NCBI GenBank assembly: GCA_036346225.1
Contig: JARFIW010000668.1
Span: forward strand, 1,447,001-1,511,000
Direction: 5' to 3'
From: Platerodrilus igneus
Taxonomy: Eukaryota; Arthropoda; Insecta; Coleoptera; Lycidae
Length of the DNA stretch: 64,000 bases
Shown: positions 23,555 through 34,557 of the stretch, piece after piece
How positions within the stretch are numbered: position 1 is the first letter of the stretch
How the letters are laid out: the number at the start of each line of letters is the position of its first letter
The notes under the pieces: model-generated
Told to the model about the DNA's origin: nothing
Seen by the model: only the letters and a program-made list of their open reading frames with translations
Databases searched by the model: none
Program-made: the position numbers and the translations under genes

Positions 23555-24507
23555 CAGTGCCGGATTTACCATAAGGCTGGAAAGGCTATAGCCTAGAGCG
23601 GCAAATTTTAGGAAGTGGCAAATGTTGGCGTTAAAAAAATTAAATAAGAAAATAAAATCTAAACAAATTAAAATCATATCAAAAAATACAATATTGTAGC
23701 GGGCTACTACTACCGCGTTTTACTAATTTAAAACAAGTAATAACAAGAGTCTTTATTACTCACTGTTTACAAGTCTAATTAACAGTTTATGCCATATTTA
23801 TAGATGTTTTCAGTCCAATCAACAATGAAGCACTATCATACTAATCCTATTTACAAGCACTAATATCTTCTTAAACTAAATTCTTAACCATAGGTCTATT
23901 AACAACACTAACATAACTATTTATTTATTACACTTTTGTCTATTTATGCATTCTACAAACTGCATGTACATTAGACACGTTCACATAATATAACATTTAT
24001 GTTTACTCTTGGACTTCCAAAAGCTCAACTATTTAACTTTACACGATATAATTTATATTCGACATTCTGATATAGACTAAACTCTGTACTTCATCATCGG
24101 TCTTACTTATACCCTGAATTAAAAGAATGATTAATCCTCCAGTAATTGATAGAAAATCTCGGTCCCTGGAGAATATACAGTGCTTACGGCGCTTGTGTGT
24201 TTGACGGGTTGCCTAATAGTAGCTCGCAACAATATTGTACATACAAATACATTCATGAACCATATACGACGCATCGATCATACCTAGTATAATGAAAATT
24301 CATTTCCTTATTAAACAAGATGACGCTCGGTTGCCTGCGCGGCACGTACTAACTATAGCGCCAGAAATATAAAGATAAATTCATTTTAGTTTGCAAGTAT
24401 ACTAAATATTGTTTACCAGCATTAGAACAAAAGCGAAAATTATTGCAAATGAGAGGTGGCAAAATATTTTCAACCTAGGGGTGGGCAAATTCGTAAATCC
24501 GCTTCTG
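23555..24507. mobile_element. hAT-like non-autonomous element containing a solo LTR
   Basis: The left end CAGTGCCGGATTTAC and the right end, complement CAGAAGCGGATTTAC, match at 12 of 15 positions. They are flanked by an 8-bp duplication with one mismatch, agtgtaga (23547-23554) and agtgtaca (24508-24515). The CAG start and 8-bp duplication are typical of hAT elements. Without the nested LTR the element is about 410 bp and has no transposase. Subterminal parts are also partly complementary (gcggcaaattttagg and the ggtggcaaaatattt region). Confidence 0.75.
23695..24231 (-). mobile_element. Solo LTR nested in the hAT-like element
   Basis: 537 bp. On the minus strand it starts TGTTGCGAGCTACTATTAG and ends GTAGTAGCCCGCTACA, so the two ends are imperfectly inverted. 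It is flanked by a perfect 4-bp duplication atat (23691-23694, 24232-24235). Orientation is set by a TATA-like gggtataagtaag near 24110 and an aataaag poly(A) signal near 23756 on the minus strand. It is unrelated to the two long LTR families in this window and has no internal region. Confidence 0.8.
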
Positions 24508-24515
24508 AGTGTACA

Positions 24516-24831
24516 TTACACTCTGGCACAGCTAACCTTAACCCTCGCGGGTCGTGTTATCAGCAAGAGACTAGAATATCATCAGCTAGAAAAATTAAGA
24601 ACACATAAATATATGATTAAACGCACAAGCAGTACTACAAGAATTTTCTGAAATGTTGTAACAAAATTAAACAATATATTGGTTGTAAAATTTCAATAAT
24701 AACAAGAAAAACTTTAAATCAAAGCTAATAATGTTTAATAATAATATTTATAAAATTTTGCTGAAGGCATAAAAATGTCCTGTTACACTGGCCCGAACCA
24801 TGGGAAAAAATATGAATCTTTTTTAAATTTT

Positions 24832-24833
<2 letters not shown>
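24516..24833. other. AT-rich sequence, no feature recognised
   Basis: No supported feature up to the (TA)n tract. Confidence 0.5.

Positions 24834-24873
<40 letters not shown>
24834..24873. repeat. (TA)n tract, left of the Penelope-like element
   Basis: About 40 bp. A tract of similar length lies on the other side of the element at 27622-27660, as if one (TA)n target had been split or extended. Confidence 0.95.
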
Positions 24874-24876
<3 letters not shown>

Positions 24877-24910
24877 TGCTATTAAATTGATAACTTGAAG
24901 TTGATAGTTT

Positions 24911-25090
24911 AAAATGTCAAAATGGCGTAATTATTTTTTGGGATATTTCCTTCAATTGATGCGTAAATATTAAAAATCCATCTGCATTTATTGTTTACGT
25001 TTCGGTTTATTTAAAACCTTAATCATAACCTAACACATTACAAATAGAAACAGTTACAAAGTCAAAAGTACTTACAATAAAAACTTGAAT
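24911..25090. repeat. Left 180-bp inverted repeat of the Penelope-like element
   Basis: Starts aaaatgtcaaaatggcg and is the reverse complement of 27443-27622 with only a few mismatches. Penelope-like elements carry terminal repeats that may be direct or inverted. A 37-bp extension (24874-24910) lies outside it, reminiscent of the short extension known in Penelope. Confidence 0.9.
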
Positions 25091-27338
25091 AGAACGTCAA
25101 ATCTTAAATTTTGAAATTAAAATTACTCATTCGGATTATACATTTTGGCAATCAAAATTAAGAAATATCAAGAAATCTCTTAAAGATTTTTTACCTCCAT
25201 ACACAATACATGACTTTAGTTACAGACAAGATTCGTTTTATGACAAATGGTTCATTCTAATTAAAAAAAGAAACATAAAAAAATTTAATATACTGAAAGA
25301 CGATCAAATAAATGGAAAAAGACTATTTAACGATAACAGTAAATGGATAGCTAATTTTAGTGACAAAAATATCCCAAAAGATATTATAAACTTTCTATCG
25401 TTAGGACCAAAATTTAGTATTAAATCTAACAGCAATGACATACACATAGGTAAACTACTAGCAAACATAGAATCAATTCTTGACGCTAGTGAAACTTCAA
25501 TTAAAGAAAAAAGCATTTCTAGAGCCAGAATTACCAACGTAATTACCAATTTTTTACAGAAACCTGAGAACACAAACAGTAATTCTTTAGAACAAAAATT
25601 ATTTTTTAAAACAAACAAATTTTTGAAAGACAATCAAGATCTTATTGTTACAAAAGCTAATAAAGGAGCTGTAACAGTAATTTTAAATAAACAAACCTAT
25701 ATAGATTTATCCAATCAATTGTTATCAGACAACCAAATTTATAAAAAACTTACACGTGATCCTACTTTTTCAACACAAAAAAAGGTAAACGATCACATTA
25801 AACTTTTACACAATAAAGGAATGATTTCTGATAAAGAAAAAAAGCAACTAACTAACAACAGTAGCAACCCAGGAAAATACTATGGGTTACCCAAAATCCA
25901 TAAGCCAACCCTAACACTACGACCCATTATTTCCTCAATAAATACACCTACATACAGCATTGCTACTTTCTTCTCAAAAATCCTTCAAATATCTTTTCCA
26001 TCTGAAGGATACAATATACGAGATACTTTTAGCTTTGTAGATAAATTTAAAAACTTCCAACTGCCTGATAACTACATTTTAATTTCTCTGAATGTCATTT
26101 CATTATTCACAAATATACCCATTCAACTAGTTATCAAGATAATAACTAACAAATGGAAACACATAGAACCCAACTGCAGTATCTCAGAAGAACTCTTTCT
26201 AGCTACTATTAATTTAATTTTCAAAAATACCTACTTTGTTTTCCAAGAAACTTTCTATTTACAGGAGTTTGGCACTCCCATGGGTTCCCCATTATCACCA
26301 ATTATTGCTCAAATTGTACTTGATGAGTTATTAGATTCGATATTACCTAAATTACCCTTTGATATGTCATTTATATGTAAATATGTAGATGACCTACTTT
26401 GTGCAGTCCCTTCAGAGATGATAGATCTCACAGTAAAATTTTTTAATAGTTTTGATCCTCATATAAAGTTTGAAGTAGAAATTGAAAACAATAATGTTCT
26501 ACCATTTTTAGACTCACTGGTTATTCGAACTGAGTTAAACACTATAAAATTTGATTGGTACAATAAACCAACACATTCAGGTCGATTCATCAATTACTAT
26601 TCTTATCACTCTTTCAATCATAAAATAAACACAGTCTTAGCACTAAAACACCGTATAGAGAAGATTAGCGAAACACAATTTCATAAAATTAACAAAAAAA
26701 AATTAGAATCAATGTTACTAAATAATGGTTACCCCAAAATTTTTTTAAAAAAGCTACTTTTTACTAATACAATACACACACACAAACAAGACTAACAAAA
26801 TAGCATTATTTATAAAACTTTACTATATATACAAAGATTAACTCCCTTGCTTGCTAAATTATTAAAACAACCGAATATTGTCATTGCTTTTAAATATGAA
26901 AAATGCATAAAAAAGTTATTTTTGAGAGTTAAAGATAAGACACCAACAAAGATGTGCAGTAATATAGTATATAAAGTGCAGTGTAGTTGTAATCGACCAT
27001 ATGTAGGGCAAACTAATCAATGGCTAAAAAATAGGCTCACCCAACATAAAAGTGACATTAAATTAAAAAAAACATTTTGTGCATTGACAACACACATAGT
27101 GAACACACTCCACTCACCGAACTACGACAATGTTGAAATTTTAGAAATTGAAAACAATTATACAAATAGACTATTCTTAGAAGCATTTCATATTCAACAA
27201 CTAAATGACAGTATTAACAACAAACAAGACACACAAAATTTAAACACTATATACACATATCTATACAGTTTTAAAAAAATTCACAAAAACAAAAATTTCA
27301 CTTTTGTTCTGTTACAAAGTTTTCTGTTACACACATAA
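25089..27338 (+). pseudogene. Penelope-like RT with GIY-YIG endonuclease, inactivated
   Basis: One frame runs for about 750 codons, interrupted only by a TAA at 26793-26795. No ATG is seen near its start. The N-terminal part (FWQSKLRNIKKSLKDFLPPY) is typical of Penelope-like elements. The RT core includes TKANKGAVTVILNK, YYGLPKIHKP, LRPIISSINTPTY, SLNVISLFTNIP, FGTPMGSPLSPIIA and KYVDDLLC (catalytic pair at 26388-26393). The C-terminal domain has NIVYKVQCSCNRPYVGQT, LKNRLTQHK and LEAFH, the GIY-YIG nuclease pattern with its Arg and Glu. The RT copies element RNA and the nuclease is thought to nick the target. Motif A has Asn (AAT, 26091-26093) where the family has the catalytic Asp, so with the stop this copy should be dead. 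Confidence 0.9.
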
Positions 27339-27442
27339 AATACCTTTCAAGACCAAAACACAAATGTATCTAGTAGTTATTAAATGACAGCTACATAAAA
27401 TATATTCAAAATCGATATCGCATGTAAAGTTTTTATAATTTA

Positions 27443-27615
27443 ATTCAAGTTTTTATTGTAAGTACTTTTGACTTTGTAACTGTTTCTATTTGTAATGTGT
27501 TAGGTTATGATTAAGGTTTTAAATAAACCGAAACGTAAACAAAAAATGCAGATGGATTTTTAATATTTACGCATCAATTGAAGGAAATATTCCAAAAAAT
27601 AATTACGCCATTTTG

Positions 27616-27622
<7 letters not shown>
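27443..27622. repeat. Right 180-bp inverted repeat of the Penelope-like element, with hammerhead-like core
   Basis: Reverse complement of 24911-25090. It contains a hairpin ggttt (27515-27519), loop, aaacc (27525-27529), followed by gaaacg. That is the stem II plus GAAA part of a hammerhead ribozyme; the preceding ttatgattaa only weakly resembles CTGATGA. Penelope-like terminal repeats are known to carry hammerheads. It runs directly into (TA)n. Confidence 0.85.

Positions 27623-27660
<38 letters not shown>
27622..27660. repeat. (TA)n tract, right of the Penelope-like element
   Basis: Uninterrupted TA run adjoining the right inverted repeat. Confidence 0.95.
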
Positions 27661-27667
<7 letters not shown>

Positions 27668-28229
27668 CAAATATAACTCACAAAAACTAAACTTCAACCG
27701 AGATATGGGAAATGAAGAAAAAAATAGAAAACGTTTGAAGATATATAATGAATGTGAAACACAGCTGAGTGGTGGGATAACTAACTAGAATCAGAAGTTC
27801 TAACGGGAAACATAAGCGAGAAAGTCATAATTGGTAAAATCATAATCGCTAAAAATAAACCACTTCGGATGAGTAACATAAGAGAGAGAAAATAACGAGA
27901 AAAATTGTTATTTTGTGTAGGATAGAAAAAATTAAGAGATTTGCAAAAAAAATAGAAAACTGGATAAAAACAAAACGTAGAAAAAGGTTTGTTGGTTGGA
28001 GGAGTTTATAACTGTTGCTCGCACAGATATGAAGGTAAGGCTTGGGTTATGATAAGTTTAAGAATTGCTAACTAGCACGAAGGAAAAGCGTAAAAATAGT
28101 TAACGCGTTTAGGGTAGCAGAGTAAGTTAAAAGAGTTGTAGGTATTTTATCTTGAATAACTCAGATACCCTGACGATAAGTAGAATCTGAAACTCTATCT
28201 GTAGGTATAATATCAACATCTTCAGATGG
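27661..28229. other. AT-rich sequence, no feature recognised
   Basis: No reading frame or repeat could be assigned. Confidence 0.4.
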
Positions 28230-29450
28230 TTTGTAAGATGCATCATTCTTCAACGTGTGTTAATATAGTTTTGATTTTATTTGCCGTTTCTATTGTACTG
28301 TTTCCAGTGACGGCAATGGAATAATCGTCCGCATAGGCTGTTGCGAACATTACTTCCACCGCCCCCCCCCCCTAGGATGTCAAAAGTTCGTCCATGATTA
28401 TATCCCAAAAGACTGGTCCGCACACCTGTGGACAGCCCTTTGTGATACATTTGGTTATCGTTTGTATTGCTCTCAGGTAAACGTATCTATCCTGGCTGTA
28501 GTTTTTAAACTGTAAAAAAAGACATTGGAGCTGTTTCAGCCTTGTGAATAACGCCGATCACCAGAGGTTGTTAAACGCTTTGGATATGTCGACGAAGATC
28601 ACTGTTACATATTTGGTGGTTATGTTTCGAATATATTTTAGGATATTGTTAATCGCGTCTTCTGTGGATTTATGTTTTCTGAAGCCCGATTGATTTGAGT
28701 TCTTCCTTACTTTTTCTCTATGTGTAAGCAATCCCTTTCACAAGAGTCTCTACTGTATCTTATCCAGGATATTCAATAGACATATTAGTCAATAGAATCC
28801 CGGATCTTTGGGATCTTTGTTTTGTTCTTTTACCATGATAATTACTTGGGCTTGTTTCCAGGCTCGTGGAATTACTTTTTATTTTAGGTAGGTGTTGTAT
28901 AGTTTTGTGAGTGGAATAACTAGTTGTAGAGCGAGAACTTTAAGCACCTCTGCATCTATTTTGTCTGGCTCTGGTGGGTTGTTGTTCTTAGAGAAGGCTA
29001 TCGCTTCTCGCACTTCATCTTCTGTGAATTGTTCAGTATGATGAGTTTATCGTTTTTGTTTTTGGGTGTCTTCTGGTAGTAATGTGCTTAATAGCATTTG
29101 AGCTGTTTCTAGTCAATTCGTGGTTGTTGTTTGGTCGTTACTTGATATTAGCGTCGAATATACAGGTGGTGGTTTTATCTTCTCTCTTATGATCTTGTAT
29201 GGAAGGCCCCAGCCATCTAATTGTAGTTGCATTTGAACAAACGCATTCCAACTATTCTTTTTAATTGCTATATTTTAGTTTTGTAGAGTAGTTTTATCTT
29301 TCTATATTTTGTAAGGTTGTATGTCTTTTCTGTGATTGATACTGATCTTTGGTAAGTCCGCCTTAGGCGTCTTACTTTTGTCCTTAATCCGGTTAGGTCG
29401 TTGTTCCAGGTTGATGGAGTTCGGTGTATACTTTTTTCTCACCTACTAAT
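28230..29450 (-). pseudogene. R1-type LINE reverse transcriptase relic
   Basis: Translating the minus strand piecewise, with several frame changes and stops, gives RT blocks in the correct order from high to low coordinates. They are WNNDLTGLRTKVRRLRRTY, TEDEVREAIAFSKNNNPPEP, WKQAQVIIMVKEQNKDPKDP, SNQSGFRKHKSTEDAINNIL, FVDISKAFNNL (motif A), CITKGCPQ, WDIIMDELL (motif B region) and AYADDYSI (motif C). Block content and spacing match R1-clade LINE proteins, which are site-specific or dispersed retrotransposons of arthropods. No intact frame, 5' end or 3' end is identifiable. A poly-C run at about 28363-28373 lies within the relic. Confidence 0.75.
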
Positions 29451-30810
29451 TTAAAATAAACACAAATACGAAGAAAACTCCAAGTCGTTCTCCTAATCTA
29501 TATTATCCAATTGAAATTTTTTTTAGAACATAAACAATTGTGGCTTACGACTACATTATGTTAGTAATTCAGTAGAAAATAAAATTTGGGGAACGAGTTT
29601 GCTCTCAAACAGTACGGACTTCTACAGGTCTGAATGAGTACCTAAATTTCTAGGGCTATTCACGGTTGTTGACAAAGTTTTCATGAAAATGTATAAATTA
29701 GTAATGATATAGGTCAATCCTGAGAGATTTGGAACGGGAAAGGTTTAATGAAACTAAAAAAGAGAATTGTGATTAAAAACTATTTTAAGTTGAAGCATAG
29801 GTTAGTTAAAACAATAGGTTACTTACTTCAAAATCCTTTTGAAATAGTTAAGGGTAGTTTGATACCTATAGCTAATTTGTCATTTTTATGATAATTGATA
29901 AATATACTGAACAAACGTCACGAAACATTTAAGTTGACACCACGTTTCTTGCCATTTATTTTTGAAGATACAGAACTACTATTCCGTCATCAAACGACAT
30001 CTTGTGGATCACATCGTCTATATTTTTCGAAAAGACTTTCAATACACTAACCTATCCTTCCTTGGGTGTTCACTTAAGTTATCCCCTGCAAAAGGGGATT
30101 TCCAACTGACGCCTGTTAGTCACATTTTTGTGACTAAACAGACCTCTTTTTCTACTTTTGACAACGCTTATCTCTGTATCGTATCTTCTAATCTTTAAGT
30201 GTTTTCTCTTCTTTGTAACAATTCCTTAGCTGCTCCCTAAATTTAATTTCACTCGGTCTATCTCCAAAAACTTTTTAGTGTGGGACTTTTATCGAGGGTG
30301 ACAATATTAGTTCGACTCATCGTCATCGCGACAGTTCCTCCTGTTAGAGGTTTTGGGGGTCTTAACACTAGAATTCCTAAAGGAGTTTCAATTGGGGGAG
30401 AAAAGATTTGTTTATTAGTAGTGGAATAACATAAAAGGATAAGAAAAGGAGGTAGTTGAGGTCGATTTCCAAATGTATTTTCTGGCCAAATGTCCAATGG
30501 TAAATTATACCCACAAGATTAGGGTAACGCTTTACTGAGGACTTTATTTCTCAGGGGGTATTACTCTAGCAATAAGCACCAAGGTTAAAGTGTCATGATC
30601 AATGTACATATTTTATTACCTTGAGGAATAGAAAAGCCCGCTTCACAACCTTTCGTTTTTAGCGGCATTTAAAAGAGTCCTTGGATTTTTCTTTGTGTTG
30701 TTAACATTAAGATTAAGACTGAAACCATAGCTCTCAAACGAAACAAGCGAAATATTTAGTAGGTAGGGTACACGATTTTTTGTTTGTAAAAGAAGTGTAA
30801 CTATAGCGAG
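29451..30810. other. AT-rich sequence, no feature recognised
   Basis: No supported coding region. Two frames of about 80 codons near 29962-30497 have no recognisable motifs and are on opposite strands. The right edge abuts the 3' LTR of the errantivirus-type element. Confidence 0.45.
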
Positions 30811-31348
30811 AGTAAAGGTTCGGGCCTATAAAGCTGTGTTTTTAAAAAACAACTTCAAACACTTAACAAATTTTATTTGATTTTAAACAGAAATTATGGT
30901 GAAATTTGGAATAACTTGTACATAATAACTTTAATAAAAAATACTTTATTGTACTGGTGAGTAACTTGAACAACGAAGTATGGAGTTCGAAGACTGACTG
31001 CCGGGCATTGAGCTCCCGGGCTTTTTATAATAACCTGCCCACTCACACGGCTTGTGGGAATTTGCAGATCTCATGTCTGCGTTTTTCTTAATTGTACACT
31101 TTATTACAATGTAACAACTTAATTCTAAGTAATTGCTGTATGTTAACCGCCTGTGACCTGCCACCTGCAGTATTACTGCCCTCTTGGATGCAAAGTTGCA
31201 TGTCCGTTCACATGAACTGTCGATAACCTTTCTGGGTTATCCTTGTATTACAATGTTGCAATGAACTTATACTTTATTTTACAATTTCTAATAATTTCTA
31301 TTAGATTCAATATTTCAATATGTATAGGTCATTGGGGGATACATAACT
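30811..31348 (-). repeat. 3' LTR of the errantivirus-type element
   Basis: 538 bp. It starts AGTTATGTATCCCCC on the minus strand directly after the polypurine tract and ends CCGAACCTTTACT. It contains an AATAAA near 31110 on the minus strand. Confidence 0.9.
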
Positions 31349-31359
31349 CCTCCCACCGT
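31349..31359 (-). promoter_or_regulatory. Polypurine tract
   Basis: The minus strand reads GGTGGGAGG immediately before the 3' LTR start AGTTATG, the expected plus-strand primer position. Confidence 0.8.
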
Positions 31360-31416
31360 AAATGAAAAATTAAGGTTTTACTTAATTTTTAAATACATAA
31401 AATTCATTATTCAATT

Positions 31417-32322
31417 TCATTTAAAATTCATTGTTTCTAAGGGTATACTTATCGTTTCTTTATTTCTCTTAAATCTAGAACCGTTTCCTTTATTCTTATA
31501 TCTAAGGTACATTTTGTAAGATACATATATAATTACAAAAATTATTAAAATGATTAATACAATTGTCCAAACACTTATATTATTATAATGTAACTTTGGC
31601 GTTTTGAGTTCGCTTAATTGTTCTTTGTAACTTTCCACTAATTTCACGGCGTGGTTGAGGTCGTCTAAGTCTAGATGCTCTAGCTTCATAGGTTTCTTGA
31701 TTATTTCTTCGTCTTCTTGTCGTATCTTGAACTGTAGTTCCGGTAGGTTTACAAGTTTCTTTGTTGCTATGGGATCTTGATAAACTCTGATTACTTCGTC
31801 TTTCAATTTCACATAACAATCTTCTTTGAGGGTAATTAGTTTGCTTCCGATTAATGCTTGGTTATTTTCATCTTGGTTGCAGTGGATGGTTGCTACTACT
31901 TCTGTTGGGAAAATGGCTATCCATTTGTTTTCTGTAACTTTTTGAATTTTCATATTAGTTATTTGCACTTGTTTGGTTTCACAGTTTTCGTAATGATTTG
32001 AGAATTTTAATAGTTGTACTTCACAAGAGCTGTCTTCTTGAATGGTTGTTGTCGTCATCGATTGACATAGGTATTGGTTTGGTGTTACTTCAGTACATTT
32101 TTCGTTTGTATAACCATATCTCAGTTCATTTAGGGATAGGAATTTGGTTTTGGGTATGATTACTTGGTATGTGCTAGTAACTTTCGTTGGAAAAGCAAAT
32201 AAATGATAATAATGATAATTGTTACTTTCTACTATCGGGATTTCTATTAAACATATTATTTCGTTTTTCTTAATGTTGCTAAAATTTGTTGCATTAAAGT
32301 AAGAGTTGATTGTGTTTTGCAT
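31417..32322 (-). pseudogene. env: Errantiviral envelope protein, internally deleted
   Basis: 301-codon frame, open about 18 further codons upstream of its ATG. Env of this group is related to baculovirus F fusion proteins and mediates membrane fusion. Seen here: a cysteine-containing ectodomain (NEKCTEVTPNQYLCQS), a single hydrophobic membrane segment at about residues 249-270 (VLIILIIFVIIYVSY), and a short basic tail ending ETMNFK. The usual length is near 450-500 residues, and the part between the mature N-terminal region and the C-terminal half appears to be missing. The frame begins only 55 bp after the integrase stop, whereas env in intact relatives is expressed from a spliced RNA. The frame itself has no stop, so a shortened protein could be encoded. 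Fusion activity is not expected. Confidence 0.8.
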
Positions 32323-32376
32323 ACTGCCTAATTTAATTGGTAGTATACCGGGGTTGTTATATATTTTCTTTTATTA

Positions 32377-34557
32377 TTATTTGGTTGTCCGTTCTACCTG
32401 GGAGGAGGTTGACAGTAAGGGTGATGATTGTCCATCTGAAGTGACAGGGTGTCTTTGGTTTTTCAAATGAATGTACTTTGTTATTTTACCGTTGTCTACT
32501 ACTGCTATGTTTTTATCTGATATTTTCTTAATTTTGAATGGTCCTAAATTTCTGGGTGCTGTTTTATGTCGCTTGCTTTGGAAGTTTTTCTCATACACGG
32601 TTTGTCCTATTAAAAATTTATTTGCGTCGGTATTTTTGTTTCGGGTTGTGGTGATACGTTCCTTATCGTTTTCTAATTTATCTTTTACCTTGTCATAAGT
32701 TATTTTTAGTTTTTCTTTGTGGTCTCTCGCGTATTGTTGATATACTTCCTTGTTGTAGTGTATGTCATAGGGATTTCGTGAATCTGAATGTTTTAAGGTT
32801 AATTCTAAGGGTGTAAAATTTGTTGATGAGTGAATTGTGTTATTATAAGCGATTAGTGCGTATGACATTCAATTGGTTATATGTTCCTTTTTATAATTTA
32901 TTCTTAATAATCGAATTTGTTCTAACAGGGTTAAATGTAATCGTTCAATTAGTCCGTTAGATTCAGGGTGGTTTTCCATTATTAAATGAATTTTTATTTT
33001 GTGAAGTTCTAAAGTGTTTTGTATTGTCTCATTTTTAAATTCGCTACCATTGTCTAGAGTTATTGATTCGGGTGTTCCATAAAATGTGAAATATTGTAAA
33101 AATCCTTGGGTCACGTCAATGCTATTTTTGGATGTGATTGGTATTGCTTGGCCTATTTTTGTGAATGCGTCTACTATTGTTAGATAGTTTTGCGCTTCTG
33201 CTACTAGAGTATCGGCTTGTAGTTTTTGAAATGGTTTGTCGGGTGTTTTGGTTAACATTAAGGGTATCTTTGGGGGTTTTCTGTCGTATTTCGCTTTGTC
33301 ACATAATTCACATTGGTTAATGAAATCTGTGGTCAAGTCCTTCATGTCTTTAAAATAATAACGTCTTATGAGTTGTTTTATTGTTTCGTTAATTCCACGA
33401 TGGTTGGCTTTTCCTTCGTGTTGATTTCTAATTATATCGTTTATTTCGTCAGGGTCGTCTAATGTTATTAATTTTTTCGTACATCTGATGAGTTCAGGGC
33501 CAGAGTTATTAAATAGTTTAATGTATAATTCTGAAAATCTTTGGTATAAATGTTCGGTGTTGACATAAAAATAAAATCGTTTTTTCTCGGGGGTGTATTC
33601 TTTTAGAATTTTAATTATTTGTTCCTCATTGTCATCTTTAGTTATTTGAATTTGGTATATCTTTTTGTTATCTACTTTTGTATATTTTACGGGATTGGGG
33701 TTATTTAAAACTTCGGTTATTATAAATTGGTTGGGTTGCATATCGATTGCTTCGTTTAAAATTTTAATCGCGTTTTTTGGTTCTTCGTTTTGTGTCGAAT
33801 GTATTGTGTCGATCTCGTCTGGATCTTCCCTTATTTCTGCTTCGTCTACGTTTCCTATAATGGATTCCGTTTCTAATGCATTGAGTTGGATTCTACTTAA
33901 AGCGTCTGCGTTGTTGTTATAAATTCCTTTTTTATATATAATTTCGTAATCGTACCCTTCGAGTCTGATTCTCCTTCGTTGTAATTTTGAATTCGGTTCT
34001 TTCAGTTTGCATAGCCATACTAGTGGTCTATGGTCAGTGTATATGTAAAACTTTCTTCCGTATAAGTAAGGTCTAAAATATTTTGTTGCCCAAATTATGT
34101 CTATTAATTCCTTTTCTATGGTACTATATTTCTGTTCGGTTTCATTTAGGGTTCTGGATGCGTAGCTGATGGGTTTATCGCTACCTACTTTTCCTTGGCT
34201 CGATACTGCGCCTAATGCTACATTTGATGCGTCTATCGTCAGTATAAATGGTTTTGTAAAGTCTGGGTATTCTAATACAGGGTGATTCGTTAATATGTTT
34301 TTAATCTTGTCTACAGCTTTAATAAATTCCGGGGTGTGTTCAATTTTGTTTCCCTTTTTTAAACAATTTGTCAGGGGTTTGGTTATCTGAGCGTAGCCTT
34401 TAATGAATTTGCGGTAGTAACCACTAAGTCCTAGAAATCCTTTAATTTCTTTGGTTGTTTTTGGTAATGGGTAATTTAGAACTGCATTTGTTTTGTCGGG
34501 ATTTGGCATTACTCCTTGGGGTGTTATTACATGTCCTAAAAATGATACTTCTTTTTG
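32377..34557 (-). pseudogene. pol: Pol: RT thumb/connection, RNase H, integrase
   Basis: This frame follows a TGA that replaces a sense codon near 34558. In order: RT C-terminal block GFLGLSGYYRKFIKGYAQIT; RNase H with ILTIDASNVALGAV, ATKYFRPYLYGRKFYIYTDH and NADALSRI; integrase zinc finger with QHEGKANH and CELC; integrase core with catalytic Asp in LQADTLV, Asp in TLDNGSEF and Glu in SNGLIERLH; and a C-terminal DNA-binding part in 32377-32868. A single in-frame TGA at 32869-32871 separates the last part. RNase H removes template RNA and integrase inserts the DNA. The catalytic residues of the integrase are all present, so decay here is limited to the stops. Confidence 0.9.

Noticed and set aside
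30946..31164. 72-codon frame in the errantivirus 3' LTR
   Set aside because: It lies wholly in LTR sequence, has no recognisable motif and does not fit the element's layout.
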